Positions 25,728-34,251 are shown, counted from the first letter of the stretch. The stretch: DNA of 35,823 bases from Candidatus Jordarchaeum sp. LHC_1308 (GCA_019057675.1 JAHLWX010000010.1:1-35823), one strand, 5' to 3'. The notes: generated from the sequence alone by a model not told the origin. Made by a program: numbers and translations.

Positions 25728-27623
25728 TCATATCATCATAAGTACGGTTAATATGTTGGCTATCTGCCTTATCTGCTCCCACCCATAAATCGTTGGTAGG
25801 AATGGTGCGGCGCCAAAGAGGGGTGCGAAGAACTGCATAGCCATGTTTGGTGCTATGCCGAGGATGACGGTGAACACTACTAGTATTATCGCTGGTGCGA
25901 TGTATTTCAGCGGGAGCTCCTTGGCGTCTTCGAGGCCAGACTTTACAGGCCCAAAGAATATGCGGCGTACCGCCCACAGGTAATAGGCTAGCGTAACGGC
26001 GGTGGCGAGAACCATTAGTCCTAGGAGGAGGTACTGGTTGGCTACAGCGCCTCCGACGAAGATCATCCACTCGCTCGCAAAGCCACTCAGCGGAGGTATC
26101 CCTGCTAAGGAGAGAGCAGAGATCACGGCAAGCGTCGCTGTTAGAGGCATCTTGCCCGCAAGTCCTCCCAGCTTATCGAAGTCAAGGGTTCCGAACTGCC
26201 TGAGGAGTAGGCCTGCTATCATGAACCAGGTCGCTATGCATATTCCATGGTTTATTATGTGGAAGAAGGAGCCTGTGACGCTGAAGAACGTGTTCATGGC
26301 GTATCCAAAGAATATGTAGCCCATCTGGCTCATTGAGGAGTATGCAAGCATTGCCTTCAGGTTCTTCTGGGTTAGAGCCATTATTCCTCCGTAGAATGCT
26401 GTTATTATGGCGAGTATTCCAAGTCCAATAGTCATCATAGAAACGGATGGGGCAAGGTAAAGGGACACGATTCTAGCTATACCGTACGCTGCTGTTTTTG
26501 TCATCGCCGCGCTCAGGAGGAGGGTTACAGGCATTGGGGCCTCCATGTATGTGTCTGGAAGCCATGTGTGCAGCGGAAATATCGCCATTTTAACAGCGAA
26601 GCCCACAAGTACGAGTGCGACTGGTAGCACCATCACTGCCCCTATTATTGCCAGAGCGAGCCATAACTGAACTTGCTGGCCTAGGAGTGTTGATGCCATC
26701 CAAGGAATGAGGTTGCCTATGACGCTCGAGTATATGAAATTCTGGTAAGCGTTTATGATAATGCCCATTTCCTGCATGTTGAATGTTCCGAGGTTTATTC
26801 CTGTCATGAGCATGCCGACCAACATAAAGGCTGAGCCGAACGTGGTCCACAGGAAGTACTTGAGGGCTGTTACGCCGCGTTTCTCAGTCAGCCCATAGTA
26901 GGCGACGAGGACATATGTGGGTAAGAGCATTAGTTCCCAGAACACAAAGAATTCTATTATGTTCGTTGAGAACACGACACCTAGCATGCCGCCTATGAAG
27001 AGGAGGAGGCTGGCATAAAATGTTCCTGGTTGCTTCAAGTCATCCATGGACTTTGCACAGTAAAACATGACTAGTGCTCCTAGCCCTGATATCAGCATAG
27101 CGACCGGAGCACTTAGGCCGTCGGCGACTAGCCCTGCGTCAAGTGGGAGGAGCACAAGTGGGTTCATCGATACTACTATTGGGCTCTCTATCCTGAAGGC
27201 GGGTTGAGGAATGACGTTGTAGTATGGGCGGAGCATAAGCCTGTACTGGAAGAAGTGGAAGGCTGGGTAAACCACTGAACGGTCAAACGGGTTCGGGTAG
27301 TAGGGCACCGCGCTTGTAACTAGAGATGCTTGCCACGATGAAAGGTTGACGTTAAGCGCCACGTTCTGGAATGGCACGTACACCACTAGCTGGTAATCCT
27401 TTGACACCAAGTCAAATGAAATGGATGCCATCAAGTTGTACGAGGTGAGAAGAGTGGAAGAGACGTGTATCACTAGTATGGCTGATATAGCGGCTGCGGC
27501 TACGGAGAGCCACGCTGCTGCTTTACCCCATTTTTTGCCTACTGAGTAAACTATTGGGCTTAAAGCAATCAGTACTGCTACTGATGCTGCAAGTTCGTAT
27601 CCGGCTAACATGTCAAGTATCAT
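25728..27623 (-). CDS. nuoM: Complex I/Mrp-type antiporter-like subunit M
   Basis: A 631-residue polytopic protein, second antiporter-like subunit. Core motifs: FFVFWELMLLPTYVLVAYYG (TM5 Glu), GFAVKMAIFPLHTWLPDTYMEAPMPVTLLLSAAMTKTAAYGI (Lys residues), KAMLAYSSMSQMGYIFFG, and FHIINHGICIATWFMIAGLLL. Between the second and third helices is an unusually long external loop of about 120 residues (roughly 60-165), rich in Tyr, Pro and Asn. Bacterial NuoM is about 510 residues. The gene is 17 bp after subunit L and 16 bp before subunit N. Confidence 0.88.
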   Translation of the reverse strand: MILDMLAGYELAASVAVLIALSPIVYSVGKKWGKAAAWLSVAAAAISAILVIHVSSTLLTSYNLMASISFDLVSKDYQLVVYVPFQNVALNVNLSSWQASLVTSAVPYYPNPFDRSVVYPAFHFFQYRLMLRPYYNVIPQPAFRIESPIVVSMNPLVLLPLDAGLVADGLSAPVAMLISGLGALVMFYCAKSMDDLKQPGTFYASLLLFIGGMLGVVFSTNIIEFFVFWELMLLPTYVLVAYYGLTEKRGVTALKYFLWTTFGSAFMLVGMLMTGINLGTFNMQEMGIIINAYQNFIYSSVIGNLIPWMASTLLGQQVQLWLALAIIGAVMVLPVALVLVGFAVKMAIFPLHTWLPDTYMEAPMPVTLLLSAAMTKTAAYGIARIVSLYLAPSVSMMTIGLGILAIITAFYGGIMALTQKNLKAMLAYSSMSQMGYIFFGYAMNTFFSVTGSFFHIINHGICIATWFMIAGLLLRQFGTLDFDKLGGLAGKMPLTATLAVISALSLAGIPPLSGFASEWMIFVGGAVANQYLLLGLMVLATAVTLAYYLWAVRRIFFGPVKSGLEDAKELPLKYIAPAIILVVFTVILGIAPNMAMQFFAPLFGAAPFLPTIYGWEQIRQIANILTVLMMI

Positions 27624-27640
27624 TTTTCATCGCCTCCCTT

Positions 27641-30052
27641 CTACCAGAATATTAACAATAGGAACATGAAGACCAAGACGCCGAGCAACAAGTACATTAT
27701 ATTCATGTACGCTATGCCCGTCTGCGTCTTCCTGAACGAATCGGATATTTTAACTGTGACTGTAGCCGCTACGTAGTTAAAGCGGTCAAGTCCTCTCTCG
27801 ATATAGTTGTACATTGCTGATGCGAGCTTCAGGAATCCGTCGACGAAAACCAAGTAGTATATTTGGTTGATGTACCAGCGGTTCCATAGGAACTTCCATA
27901 TAGCGGCGCCAACCCGGCTACTAGTGACTCTAGACGGGTCTCCACGCCTTGATATATAATAACGCCAAGCTGGGACGAAGCCAACGATGAATAACCCGAG
28001 GGATACCGCTATGCTTGTCCACGCGCTAGCGAGCTCTGAGAGCCAGCCACTATATGTGGTCAAGTGTAGGTACTCGTAGGCTTCGAGGAGCATTATCTGT
28101 TCATGGGTTAGAATGTGGTTGATGACGAAGTGCGGGTACTCGGAGAACGAGAGTCCTCCCAAGAGGACTGGGTGAATGTACTCTGCCTCGAGTAGGTGGA
28201 CTCCTAACGGTCCGAGGAAGAATTGCCTGAAGAGGGGTTCAATCCATCCTGCCACCAAAGTCGCTGTTGCGAGTAGTACGAGGGGCACCCACATGACTGG
28301 TGGCGCCTCCTTTATTGAGCCATGTTCCTCCTCGATTTTCTTGACGTGTCTACTTGGTTCCCCGTGGAAGACTAGGCCTATCATTCTGAACGTGTAGAAG
28401 GTTGTTATCGCCACAATTATTGCTGCTAGGACATACATCGCAAGCTGGTTCGCTTTGAGTGTAGCTCCGAATATTGCTTCCTTGCTGAAGAAGCCGGCGA
28501 AGCCGGGGAAACCTGCAAGTGAAAGGCCACCTACGACCATGCATGTATATGTTATAGGCATCTTTTGTTTGAGGCCGCCCATCTCAAACATGTCCTTGGT
28601 TTCGACGGCGTGAAGCACTGCTCCGGCGCAGAGGAATAGGAGCGCCTTGAAGATTGCGTGAGCCATTAGGTGGAACGTCCCGGCGGCGAAGCCTGCAACG
28701 GACATCTCAGATGTGCCCACGACGCCCAAGGCGAGCATCATGTAACCGATCTGGCTGATAGTGGAGTACGCGAGAACTTTTTTGAGCTCTCTTGAAACTA
28801 CACCCATAGTGGCCGCTAGGAAGGCTGTGAAGACGCCTATGGATGCCACGGTATTGAAGAAGGTGCTTAAGCCGTACTGTGTGGCTGTGTATAGGAAGAT
28901 CCACTGCCCGGAGGTTAGCATGAGCGTTGAAGCGTACTTGGCTGGTTCAATGGCTGCTTCCAGCAGTAATTGCTGGGAGCCGTAGAAGATGGGGAGCATG
29001 CGTGCCACAAGATACACGCCTGCCTTAACCATCGTGGCGGCGTGTATGAGTGCTGAAACCGTCGTTGGCCCTGCCATTGCTTCAGGCAACCATTCGTGCA
29101 ACGGGAACTGTGCCGACTTGGCTACTGGCCCACCGAAAAGCAGGAGGGCTACTGTTGGCAACAAGCCTCTAACCGCTAGGTCTGTAACCCAGCCAATGTT
29201 GCCTGTCGCGAAGTTTATGGCCGCGTTCTGCTGCAATTGCATGAGGTTGAATGTTCCAGAGAAGAAGAATATTACTGCTATCGCTATGAACAAGGCAACA
29301 TCTCCTATTTTCGTCATTATGAATGCTTTCATGCCGCAGAGCGCGTTGTACTCGCCTTCGGTTAGCCTGTACTCGGGGGTGTCTTTCGGCACTGTGCATG
29401 GTTCCTCTTTTTTGTGCCAGAATCCTATCAGAGCCCAGCTGCACAGACCGACGATCTCCCATCCTATGAAGAGCTGTAGGAGGTTGTCGGTTATCACGAG
29501 CATCGTCATGCCGCCTATGAAGAAGTTCATGAAGAACCAGTATCGTGTGAGGTCGGGGTCTCCGTGCATGTATCCCAGTGAGAAGACCATTATGAGGAAA
29601 CCTATGCACGTTACAACGCAGGACATGAAGACGCTTAATGGGTCGACTAGGACGCCTGCATAAATGCCTTGAGGGATCATGAAGGCGTACGGCGCCTGCC
29701 AGAACTCTATCGGGGGAGGAACAGGGAGCCAAGGTATCCAGAGCACCTTTGCGTCGTATGGTAGAAGCGAGAGCCACCGTAAAGTTATGGGTATGCTTAC
29801 GCCTTGAATGGTTACTGTCTGAGTTATGTCCCAAGGTATGGGGCTTTCTCCTATCAATATTTCAGGTTGCGGAAGCATTGTAAAACCGCTCAATACGTCC
29901 GGTATCATCGAGACGGCGAAAACTGCTGCCGCTGCTGGGAAAAGGACTGCAAGTATGTCTCTAACTTTGGAGTGTATCTTCGCGAGAAGAGGTATTAGAA
30001 CCGCGCCAACCATGGGTATTACCCAACATAACCAAGCCGCGTTAGAAAGCAT
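27641..30052 (-). CDS. nuoL: Complex I-type antiporter-like subunit L with lateral helix
   Basis: An 803-residue polytopic protein, about 190 longer than bacterial NuoL. Core: IGWEIVGLCSWALIGFWHK (TM5 Glu), GPVAKSAQFPLHEWLPEAMAGPTTVSALIHAATMVKAGVYL, KKVLAYSTISQIGYMMLALGV, FHLMAHAIFKALLFLCAG. HEWLPEAMAGPT...IHAATMVKAG is characteristic of L rather than M or N. An external loop of about 80 residues sits between helices 2 and 3. The C-terminal 100 residues carry an amphipathic stretch (WKFLWNRWYINQIYY...) and a last helix, matching the lateral helix plus anchoring helix of NuoL. GGAGGGTG precedes the ATG. Confidence 0.92.
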   Translation of the reverse strand: MLSNAAWLCWVIPMVGAVLIPLLAKIHSKVRDILAVLFPAAAAVFAVSMIPDVLSGFTMLPQPEILIGESPIPWDITQTVTIQGVSIPITLRWLSLLPYDAKVLWIPWLPVPPPIEFWQAPYAFMIPQGIYAGVLVDPLSVFMSCVVTCIGFLIMVFSLGYMHGDPDLTRYWFFMNFFIGGMTMLVITDNLLQLFIGWEIVGLCSWALIGFWHKKEEPCTVPKDTPEYRLTEGEYNALCGMKAFIMTKIGDVALFIAIAVIFFFSGTFNLMQLQQNAAINFATGNIGWVTDLAVRGLLPTVALLLFGGPVAKSAQFPLHEWLPEAMAGPTTVSALIHAATMVKAGVYLVARMLPIFYGSQQLLLEAAIEPAKYASTLMLTSGQWIFLYTATQYGLSTFFNTVASIGVFTAFLAATMGVVSRELKKVLAYSTISQIGYMMLALGVVGTSEMSVAGFAAGTFHLMAHAIFKALLFLCAGAVLHAVETKDMFEMGGLKQKMPITYTCMVVGGLSLAGFPGFAGFFSKEAIFGATLKANQLAMYVLAAIIVAITTFYTFRMIGLVFHGEPSRHVKKIEEEHGSIKEAPPVMWVPLVLLATATLVAGWIEPLFRQFFLGPLGVHLLEAEYIHPVLLGGLSFSEYPHFVINHILTHEQIMLLEAYEYLHLTTYSGWLSELASAWTSIAVSLGLFIVGFVPAWRYYISRRGDPSRVTSSRVGAAIWKFLWNRWYINQIYYLVFVDGFLKLASAMYNYIERGLDRFNYVAATVTVKISDSFRKTQTGIAYMNIMYLLLGVLVFMFLLLIFW

Positions 30053-30076
30053 TTTTCACACCCTCCATTTCATCAT

Positions 30077-30511
30077 TTACCATTTTAGTCTCCTCATTTT
30101 TTGGACGTCTAACGTTCCATAGTGCCTGTAGAGAGCGACAACGAATGCTAATGCCACAGCGGTCACGCAGCCCGCCAGCACTATCGAAGTCATAACCATG
30201 GAGTGCGCAAGAGGATCGACAAATAGCGGATTGTACTGAATGGTGCCAATGATAAGGCCGCCGTATAGAGTTAGAGTTGTGGGATCAGTGAAGCCAGCGG
30301 TGTATAGAAGGACGTAAAAACCTTGCATCCACTGTATGATCCATCTGTATGCTGACAGCGCTATGAGGTTGAGGTGTGCTGCGTTGACGAGTATCTCTAT
30401 TCCGATCACAATCTTGATCAGATTCCTCTTTGTCGCAACAGTATAGAGGCCTATTCCATATAATAGGGCTGCAACACCAAGGTATAAGCCCGGAGAGATG
30501 GGTATAGCCAT
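30077..30511 (-). CDS. nuoK: Complex I/Mrp-type subunit K (NuoK/MrpC-like)
   Basis: A 144-residue protein with three membrane helices. Helix 2 has IVIGIEILVNAAHLNLIAL, with the conserved Glu of NuoK. After an inserted loop of about 30 residues comes DPLAHSMVMTSIVLAGCVTAVALAFVVALYRHYGTLD, which is closest to the MrpC/MnhC signature DPLPQALVLTAIVI. The second membrane Glu of NuoK (E72 in E. coli) has no counterpart that I can see. So it is a hybrid of NuoK and MrpC features. GGTGA upstream of the ATG; 6 bp after the J-C gene and 24 bp before L. Confidence 0.85.
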   Translation of the reverse strand: MAIPISPGLYLGVAALLYGIGLYTVATKRNLIKIVIGIEILVNAAHLNLIALSAYRWIIQWMQGFYVLLYTAGFTDPTTLTLYGGLIIGTIQYNPLFVDPLAHSMVMTSIVLAGCVTAVALAFVVALYRHYGTLDVQKMRRLKW

Positions 30512-30517
30512 CTTCTT

Positions 30518-30835
30518 TCACCCCTTCTGTTCCTTTTCCACTCTAAACAGTATGGCTGCACCTATCGCTGCTGCAACTATTGCTACGCCCTGGAACATTG
30601 TGTCAATGAGCCTCATCGACCACATGTAGACGCCTTCGTAGAACCCTATCTGGACCGCCGGAATCTCCGTTACGCTTACGTTTGGCATGAGTAAATCCAC
30701 GGTGTAAGCAAATACCTGGTATGAGAACGGGGTAAGCCACAGGGTTTTGACTAGAAACAGTGTAACCGCACCAGCCAAGACTATGCCTGAAAGTATCCTA
30801 GCAATTTTTAAAGCAAGTTTTCGCCTCTCACTCAA
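30518..30835 (-). CDS. Small pump subunit, NuoJ C-terminal / MbhE-like
   Basis: A 105-residue protein with an N-terminal helix (about 13-32), a polar external stretch, and a C-terminal helix (RLIDTMFQGVAIVAAAIGAAILFRVE). The MRLIDTMFQG...IGA wording resembles the end of MbhE/MrpA-type subunits (D-T-x-x-E/Q before the last helix). By position it is the second half of NuoJ, which is split into J-N and J-C in archaeal Fpo clusters. TTG start overlapping the preceding stop (TTGA); GGAGG just upstream, so translation is coupled. Confidence 0.7.
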   Translation of the reverse strand: MSERRKLALKIARILSGIVLAGAVTLFLVKTLWLTPFSYQVFAYTVDLLMPNVSVTEIPAVQIGFYEGVYMWSMRLIDTMFQGVAIVAAAIGAAILFRVEKEQKG

Positions 30836-31092
30836 TCCTCCTCACGCTCCACAGGTTCTTGGGCGACATTAATTGTTACTAGAAGAAGAACCGCTATGGC
30901 GCCTGCGAAAATCGCTAGTTGGAGCACTGCAACCCAAGGAGCGAAGAGCAAGTAGAAGAGGATCCCTAGTACTATGCACATGCCAGCAAATGAGACCACA
31001 GCATAGTCAAGGCGCTTAACCTCAACGGCAATCACTGCCAACACGGTGGCAAGGACTAAAAGCAAGCCGTGAAGAATAGTGGGATCCAACAT
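30832..31092 (-). CDS. Small pump subunit, NuoJ N-terminal / DUF4040-like
   Basis: An 86-residue protein with three membrane helices: 7-26, 29-50 and 55-74. The third has FAPWVAVLQLAIFAGAIAVLLLVTINV, which fits NuoJ TM3 (AGAI) and the DUF4040/MbhD family (APWVAxLQ). A pi-bulge-like glycine position is not certain. It is the first gene of the pump operon. AAAGGAGAGG precedes the ATG, and a TATA-like TTAAATATTGAG is near 31155-31166. No A, B, C, D, H or I subunit genes lie upstream, so the operon encodes only the distal membrane arm. Confidence 0.78.
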   Translation of the reverse strand: MLDPTILHGLLLVLATVLAVIAVEVKRLDYAVVSFAGMCIVLGILFYLLFAPWVAVLQLAIFAGAIAVLLLVTINVAQEPVEREED

Positions 31093-31330
31093 TTGAAGTC
31101 GCCTCTCCTTTTAGAGATTTTTATTCGCAGTAACGGAAGAAGTTTGGAATACTCTCAATATTTAACTTTAACGTTTTTCAAGAACCTCCTCTACAAGGGG
31201 GAAGAGGTTGGTTTAAGGTTACTTGATGAAAATGCACGTTGGAGGGAGACCCATTAAAAGATAGATCATGGCGAAAAAGAGCAACGACACTTCTCCTAGA
31301 TTTAAAAGGGAAGATTTAAAGAGGAATAAA

Positions 31331-31339
31331 GTTAAATAG
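31331..31339 (+). promoter_or_regulatory. TATA-like element of the tRNA-Ala gene
   Basis: GTTAAATAG lies about 31-39 bases before the first base of tRNA-Ala, a normal distance for archaeal tRNA promoters. It is the only A/T element in that position. Confidence 0.4.
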
Positions 31340-31369
31340 GTTTCTTTTTTTATTGGTAGTCTTGGCAGT

Positions 31370-31505
31370 GGGCCCCTAGCTCAGCCTGGTAGAGTCTGCG
31401 GCGCCATGAGCACCCGGTTCGCACCCGGGAGGCCGCGGGTGCCCCCTTAAGGGGCCGCGAATTCAAAACCCAAAACGGGTTGAGTAAATCCCGCGGGGTC
31501 CACCA
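31370..31505 (+). tRNA. tRNA-Ala (anticodon CGC) with three non-canonical introns
   Basis: I folded this by hand. Exons are 31370-31392, 31409-31439, 31462-31466 and 31488-31505, giving a 77 nt tRNA including an encoded CCA. Acceptor GGGCCCC/GGGGTCC carries the G3:U70 pair that identifies tRNA-Ala. D-stem GCTC/GAGC, anticodon stem CCCGG/CCGGG with loop TTCGCAC, T-arm GCGGG-TTCAAAT-CCCGC. Introns: 16 nt at 22/23 (TGGT pairs with GCCA), 22 nt at 53/54 (CGCG/CGCG central helix, bulges GGT and AAT, inner helix GCCCC/GGGGC), and 21 nt near 58/59 (cut ambiguous within an A run). None is at 37/38. Exon and intron lengths sum exactly to the span. All stems pair only after these removals. Confidence 0.92.
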
Positions 31506-31928
31506 TTATTCATGTTTTCTTGTAAGAGTACGTTAAGTTTTCCTTCTAAGTGGGATTCCTAGATTTTGCCTCTCCGTTTTTACGGATAATACACTTAATA
31601 TATCCTAGGCGGATGGCATAATTGGCATTAACGTGTCGTTCTTGCAGTTGGTGGTGGAGGACATTGAACTCGTTAGCTGATATTAGAAGACAAAAACATG
31701 TGAATCATGACGAGCCTTTCCTTCGTTTAGCCACGCTACTGATGGTAGTTGCTTGTTAAGCGCCTGCATCCTCCTCTTTGGGAAAATGTTTTTTAATCTT
31801 CTGATTTCTGTTGGCTGGGAAATTTGTTGTTGACTTGGTTGATTAAGAGGCATGGTCTCCTAGATGGGTCCTGAAATACAATTGTAGGGGTTTTCGGAAG
31901 GTGCCCTTGCTGGCTGGATGATGGTGAG
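31506..31928. other. Intergenic region without a recognised gene
   Basis: About 420 bases between tRNA-Ala and the aldehyde oxidoreductase gene. Only short frames (about 31 codons at most) with no ribosome binding site. No tRNA-like or clearly structured element was found. Confidence 0.4.
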
Positions 31929-31937
31929 GTGGGGATA

Positions 31938-33854
31938 GTGTACGGTTATGCTGGTAAGATCCTTATGGTTGACCTTTCAAAAGGAAAGGTCAAGAGTGTT
32001 AGGTTGAGCGAGACGCTCATCGAGTTTTTCCTCGGCGGATTAGGGGGAAACTTAAAGCTTGTATCGGAACTTACCGAGCGTTGGGTTAACCCATATTCTC
32101 CTGATGCTTCCTTAGTTTTTGGTGTTGGCCCGCTTGTTGGTACTATGGCGCCTGGAGCGGCAAAGGTTTCAGCAGTCTGTAAGTTCCCGTTAACGGAGAC
32201 TTATGGCTTTGCCTCTGGAGGTATCTTGTTCGGGCTAATGATGAAGGCGGCAGGCTACGATCACATTGTGGTTAAAGGGCGCGCTAGGAAGCCAGTATAC
32301 TTGGGCATTTTTGATGATGGCGTGGAGATTTTGGATGCAGGGGATCTCTGGGGACGGGATGTTTATGATGTCACAGGTGAGCTGCAGGGGCAGCATGGGC
32401 CATGTGGAGTCTTGACTATTGGAAGTGCTGGAGAAAAACTGGTTAGGTTTTCCGTTGCCGTAATGGATTCATGTTCAAGTCTTGGAAGGGGAGGGATGGG
32501 GGCTGTTATGGGATCCAAGAACTTGAAAGCAATTGTCGTTAGGGGAGAGAAAGGAGTGGAGGTGGCTGATGAGAAAACTTTTTCCAAGACAGCGGCAGCC
32601 ATTATTGAGGAGATATGCGGTAAGTCTCATTATGAAACATGGGTCAAATTCGGCTCGATGGCCTGTTGGGAGTTTAGAACAGGACTGATAAAGGCATGGC
32701 CGTGTGATGGCTGGAGGGGGCTTATGCCGGGAAAGGAAGCTGAGGCGTTGTTTGGGCCAAGAGTTTTCGTTGAAAAAGTTAAAGAGAAAACACTATCTTG
32801 TCCTTCATGTCCTGTCGGAGACAGACTCATCGCGAGATTTACCGGGGTAGAGGAAGGAAAGGTGTGCATGTCTCAGTTCTTCGGGCCTGCCTATGCTTTC
32901 GGGGTGCGTTGCAAGGTTGGTGACGGCGGGAGAATCGCCTACTGCTACTACCTAGCTAACAAGTATGGGATAGATTACACTACTTTGGCTTCCACCGTGG
33001 AGCTGGTCAGAGCTCTGAAAAAAAGAGGATACGTGAAGGATAAGTTTGGTGATGATGGCTTCGAGGAGACAGTAAATTTGATCCGCGCGATTTCCCTGAG
33101 GGAGGGGCTGGGCGGTATTTTGGCTGAGGGGCCTTTAAGGGCGGCGGAGAAGTTTGGTGGAGGCCTCCTCGAAGATGTAGTTAGCATTAAGGGCATGGAT
33201 CCTCCGCTTGACGGACGATTTAACTTTGGCACCGAGGCGTTCGAAGTAGTAGTTAACCCTATGGGAGGACACTATATCTCAGGATTTTCCTTAACATTCA
33301 TGGTTGGTGCCAGCGTTAACAAGCTAAAAAAGTTCTGCCGTCAAATAGGCGTTCCTGATGATGCAATCAGAAAGATATTCACACCTTACTTTAACGTTGC
33401 AAAGATGACGCGTTACGTTGAAGACTGGTACGCGCTTCTTTCATCGCTTGGCATCTGTTGTCGTCAACCAGTAGCTCAAGGGTATTCTGTGCCAGTCTTG
33501 GCTGAGCTTTACGCTTCAGCTACGGGAATAAAGATGCCGCCAAAGAAGCTCTTGAGGACAGGGGAGCGTGTTTGGAATCTTCTAAAATTACTTAACGCGC
33601 GAGAGGGATTTTCTAGGAAAGATGATGTTTTCCCCGAGCTATGGCTGAAGGAGCCGCTTAGTGGGGGCAAAATCACGATGACGCTCATGGATTATTATAG
33701 GAGTAGGAAAATAGGAGTTAATGAAGCCGAGAAACTCCTTGACGACTATTATGCGGAGCGAGGCTGGGATCTCGAGAGCGGGGTGCCAACTGAGAGCAAG
33801 CTTACTGAGCTGGAGCTGACGTCAACGGCTAGGAAAATGAGAGTCATAGAGTAG
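31938..33854 (+). CDS. Aldehyde:ferredoxin oxidoreductase family protein (tungstopterin enzyme)
   Basis: A 638-residue AOR-family protein. These enzymes oxidise aldehydes with ferredoxin, using a bis-tungstopterin and one [4Fe-4S] cluster. N-terminal domain: YGYAGKILMVDLS, then GFASGGILFG and SLGRGGMGAVMGSKNLKAIVVRG. The cluster motif that is CxxCxxxC in P. furiosus AOR (C288, C291, C295) is here Cys 288, Cys 291 and Asp 295 (CPSCPVGD). Candidates for the fourth ligand are Cys 507/508 (LGICC). I start at the GTG 31938, giving the family-typical M-YGYAGKI and leaving GGTGAGGTGG as the ribosome site; the tracked GTG at 31929 overlaps it. An LpdD-like gene follows 13 bp later. Confidence 0.9.
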   Translation: MYGYAGKILMVDLSKGKVKSVRLSETLIEFFLGGLGGNLKLVSELTERWVNPYSPDASLVFGVGPLVGTMAPGAAKVSAVCKFPLTETYGFASGGILFGLMMKAAGYDHIVVKGRARKPVYLGIFDDGVEILDAGDLWGRDVYDVTGELQGQHGPCGVLTIGSAGEKLVRFSVAVMDSCSSLGRGGMGAVMGSKNLKAIVVRGEKGVEVADEKTFSKTAAAIIEEICGKSHYETWVKFGSMACWEFRTGLIKAWPCDGWRGLMPGKEAEALFGPRVFVEKVKEKTLSCPSCPVGDRLIARFTGVEEGKVCMSQFFGPAYAFGVRCKVGDGGRIAYCYYLANKYGIDYTTLASTVELVRALKKRGYVKDKFGDDGFEETVNLIRAISLREGLGGILAEGPLRAAEKFGGGLLEDVVSIKGMDPPLDGRFNFGTEAFEVVVNPMGGHYISGFSLTFMVGASVNKLKKFCRQIGVPDDAIRKIFTPYFNVAKMTRYVEDWYALLSSLGICCRQPVAQGYSVPVLAELYASATGIKMPPKKLLRTGERVWNLLKLLNAREGFSRKDDVFPELWLKEPLSGGKITMTLMDYYRSRKIGVNEAEKLLDDYYAERGWDLESGVPTESKLTELELTSTARKMRVIE

Positions 33855-33867
33855 GAGGAGGGTAGAT

Positions 33868-34251
33868 GTGTGGTTTGAAGGGGAAGGACGGATGATGGTT
33901 TGGTGTAGTCTAGTAAAATTGGGAGGTGGATTGGTTTTCTGCTTAGGCGGTGGGGATGAACCCCACATTGGGGCGGTCTCCGTGGCAATTCCTTATAGGC
34001 GGAAGGATGGAGAATGGTCCGTCTCAACTTCGACTATAACGCTTCCATCTCATAGGGACGACGTAATTACGCGGATAATTGTGGAAAAAGTTGCTAAGGC
34101 GACTGGCAAAGTCGTTGTGGCAGTTGGGGGCGTACACTTAGAGAACGCCACGAAAAACGAGATAGATGAAGTTGTCATGAACATGGAGAAACTTGCCGAG
34201 AGAATTGCAAACGAGCTAAGGACAGGTATAACTGCCGATGCGGTCAAGTAG
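33868..34251 (+). CDS. LpdD-like (prenylated-flavin chaperone-like) domain protein
   Basis: A 127-residue single-domain protein. GGDEPHIGAVSVAIPY, STSTITLPSHRDD and VVVAVGGVHLENATKNEID match, from memory, the small LpdD-like family known as the D subunit of gallate/protocatechuate-type decarboxylases and thought to help with prenylated FMN. There is no UbiD or UbiX homologue in this window; the neighbour is an AOR-type oxidoreductase, 13 bp upstream and probably cotranscribed. The GTG at 33868 (overlapping an ATG in another frame) follows AGGAGGAGGG. The 3' end overlaps the convergent deacetylase gene by 36 bp. The family call is moderately sure; function here is unknown. Confidence 0.62.
   Translation: MWFEGEGRMMVWCSLVKLGGGLVFCLGGGDEPHIGAVSVAIPYRRKDGEWSVSTSTITLPSHRDDVITRIIVEKVAKATGKVVVAVGGVHLENATKNEIDEVVMNMEKLAERIANELRTGITADAVK

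Noticed and set aside
28989-29663. 224-residue ORF on the + strand inside the subunit L gene
   Set aside because: Antisense shadow of a strongly conserved membrane protein; the same holds for 29169-29834 and the other long frames within 23942-30052.
31390-31460. CAT or TAA as the anticodon of the tRNA at 31370
   Set aside because: Neither sits in a 5 bp stem with a 7 nt loop and U33. CGC does, with a perfect CCCGG/CCGGG stem and Ala identity G3:U70.
31440-31461. CCCCTTAAGGGG hairpin as a transcription terminator
   Set aside because: It is the inner helix of the 53/54 intron of tRNA-Ala.
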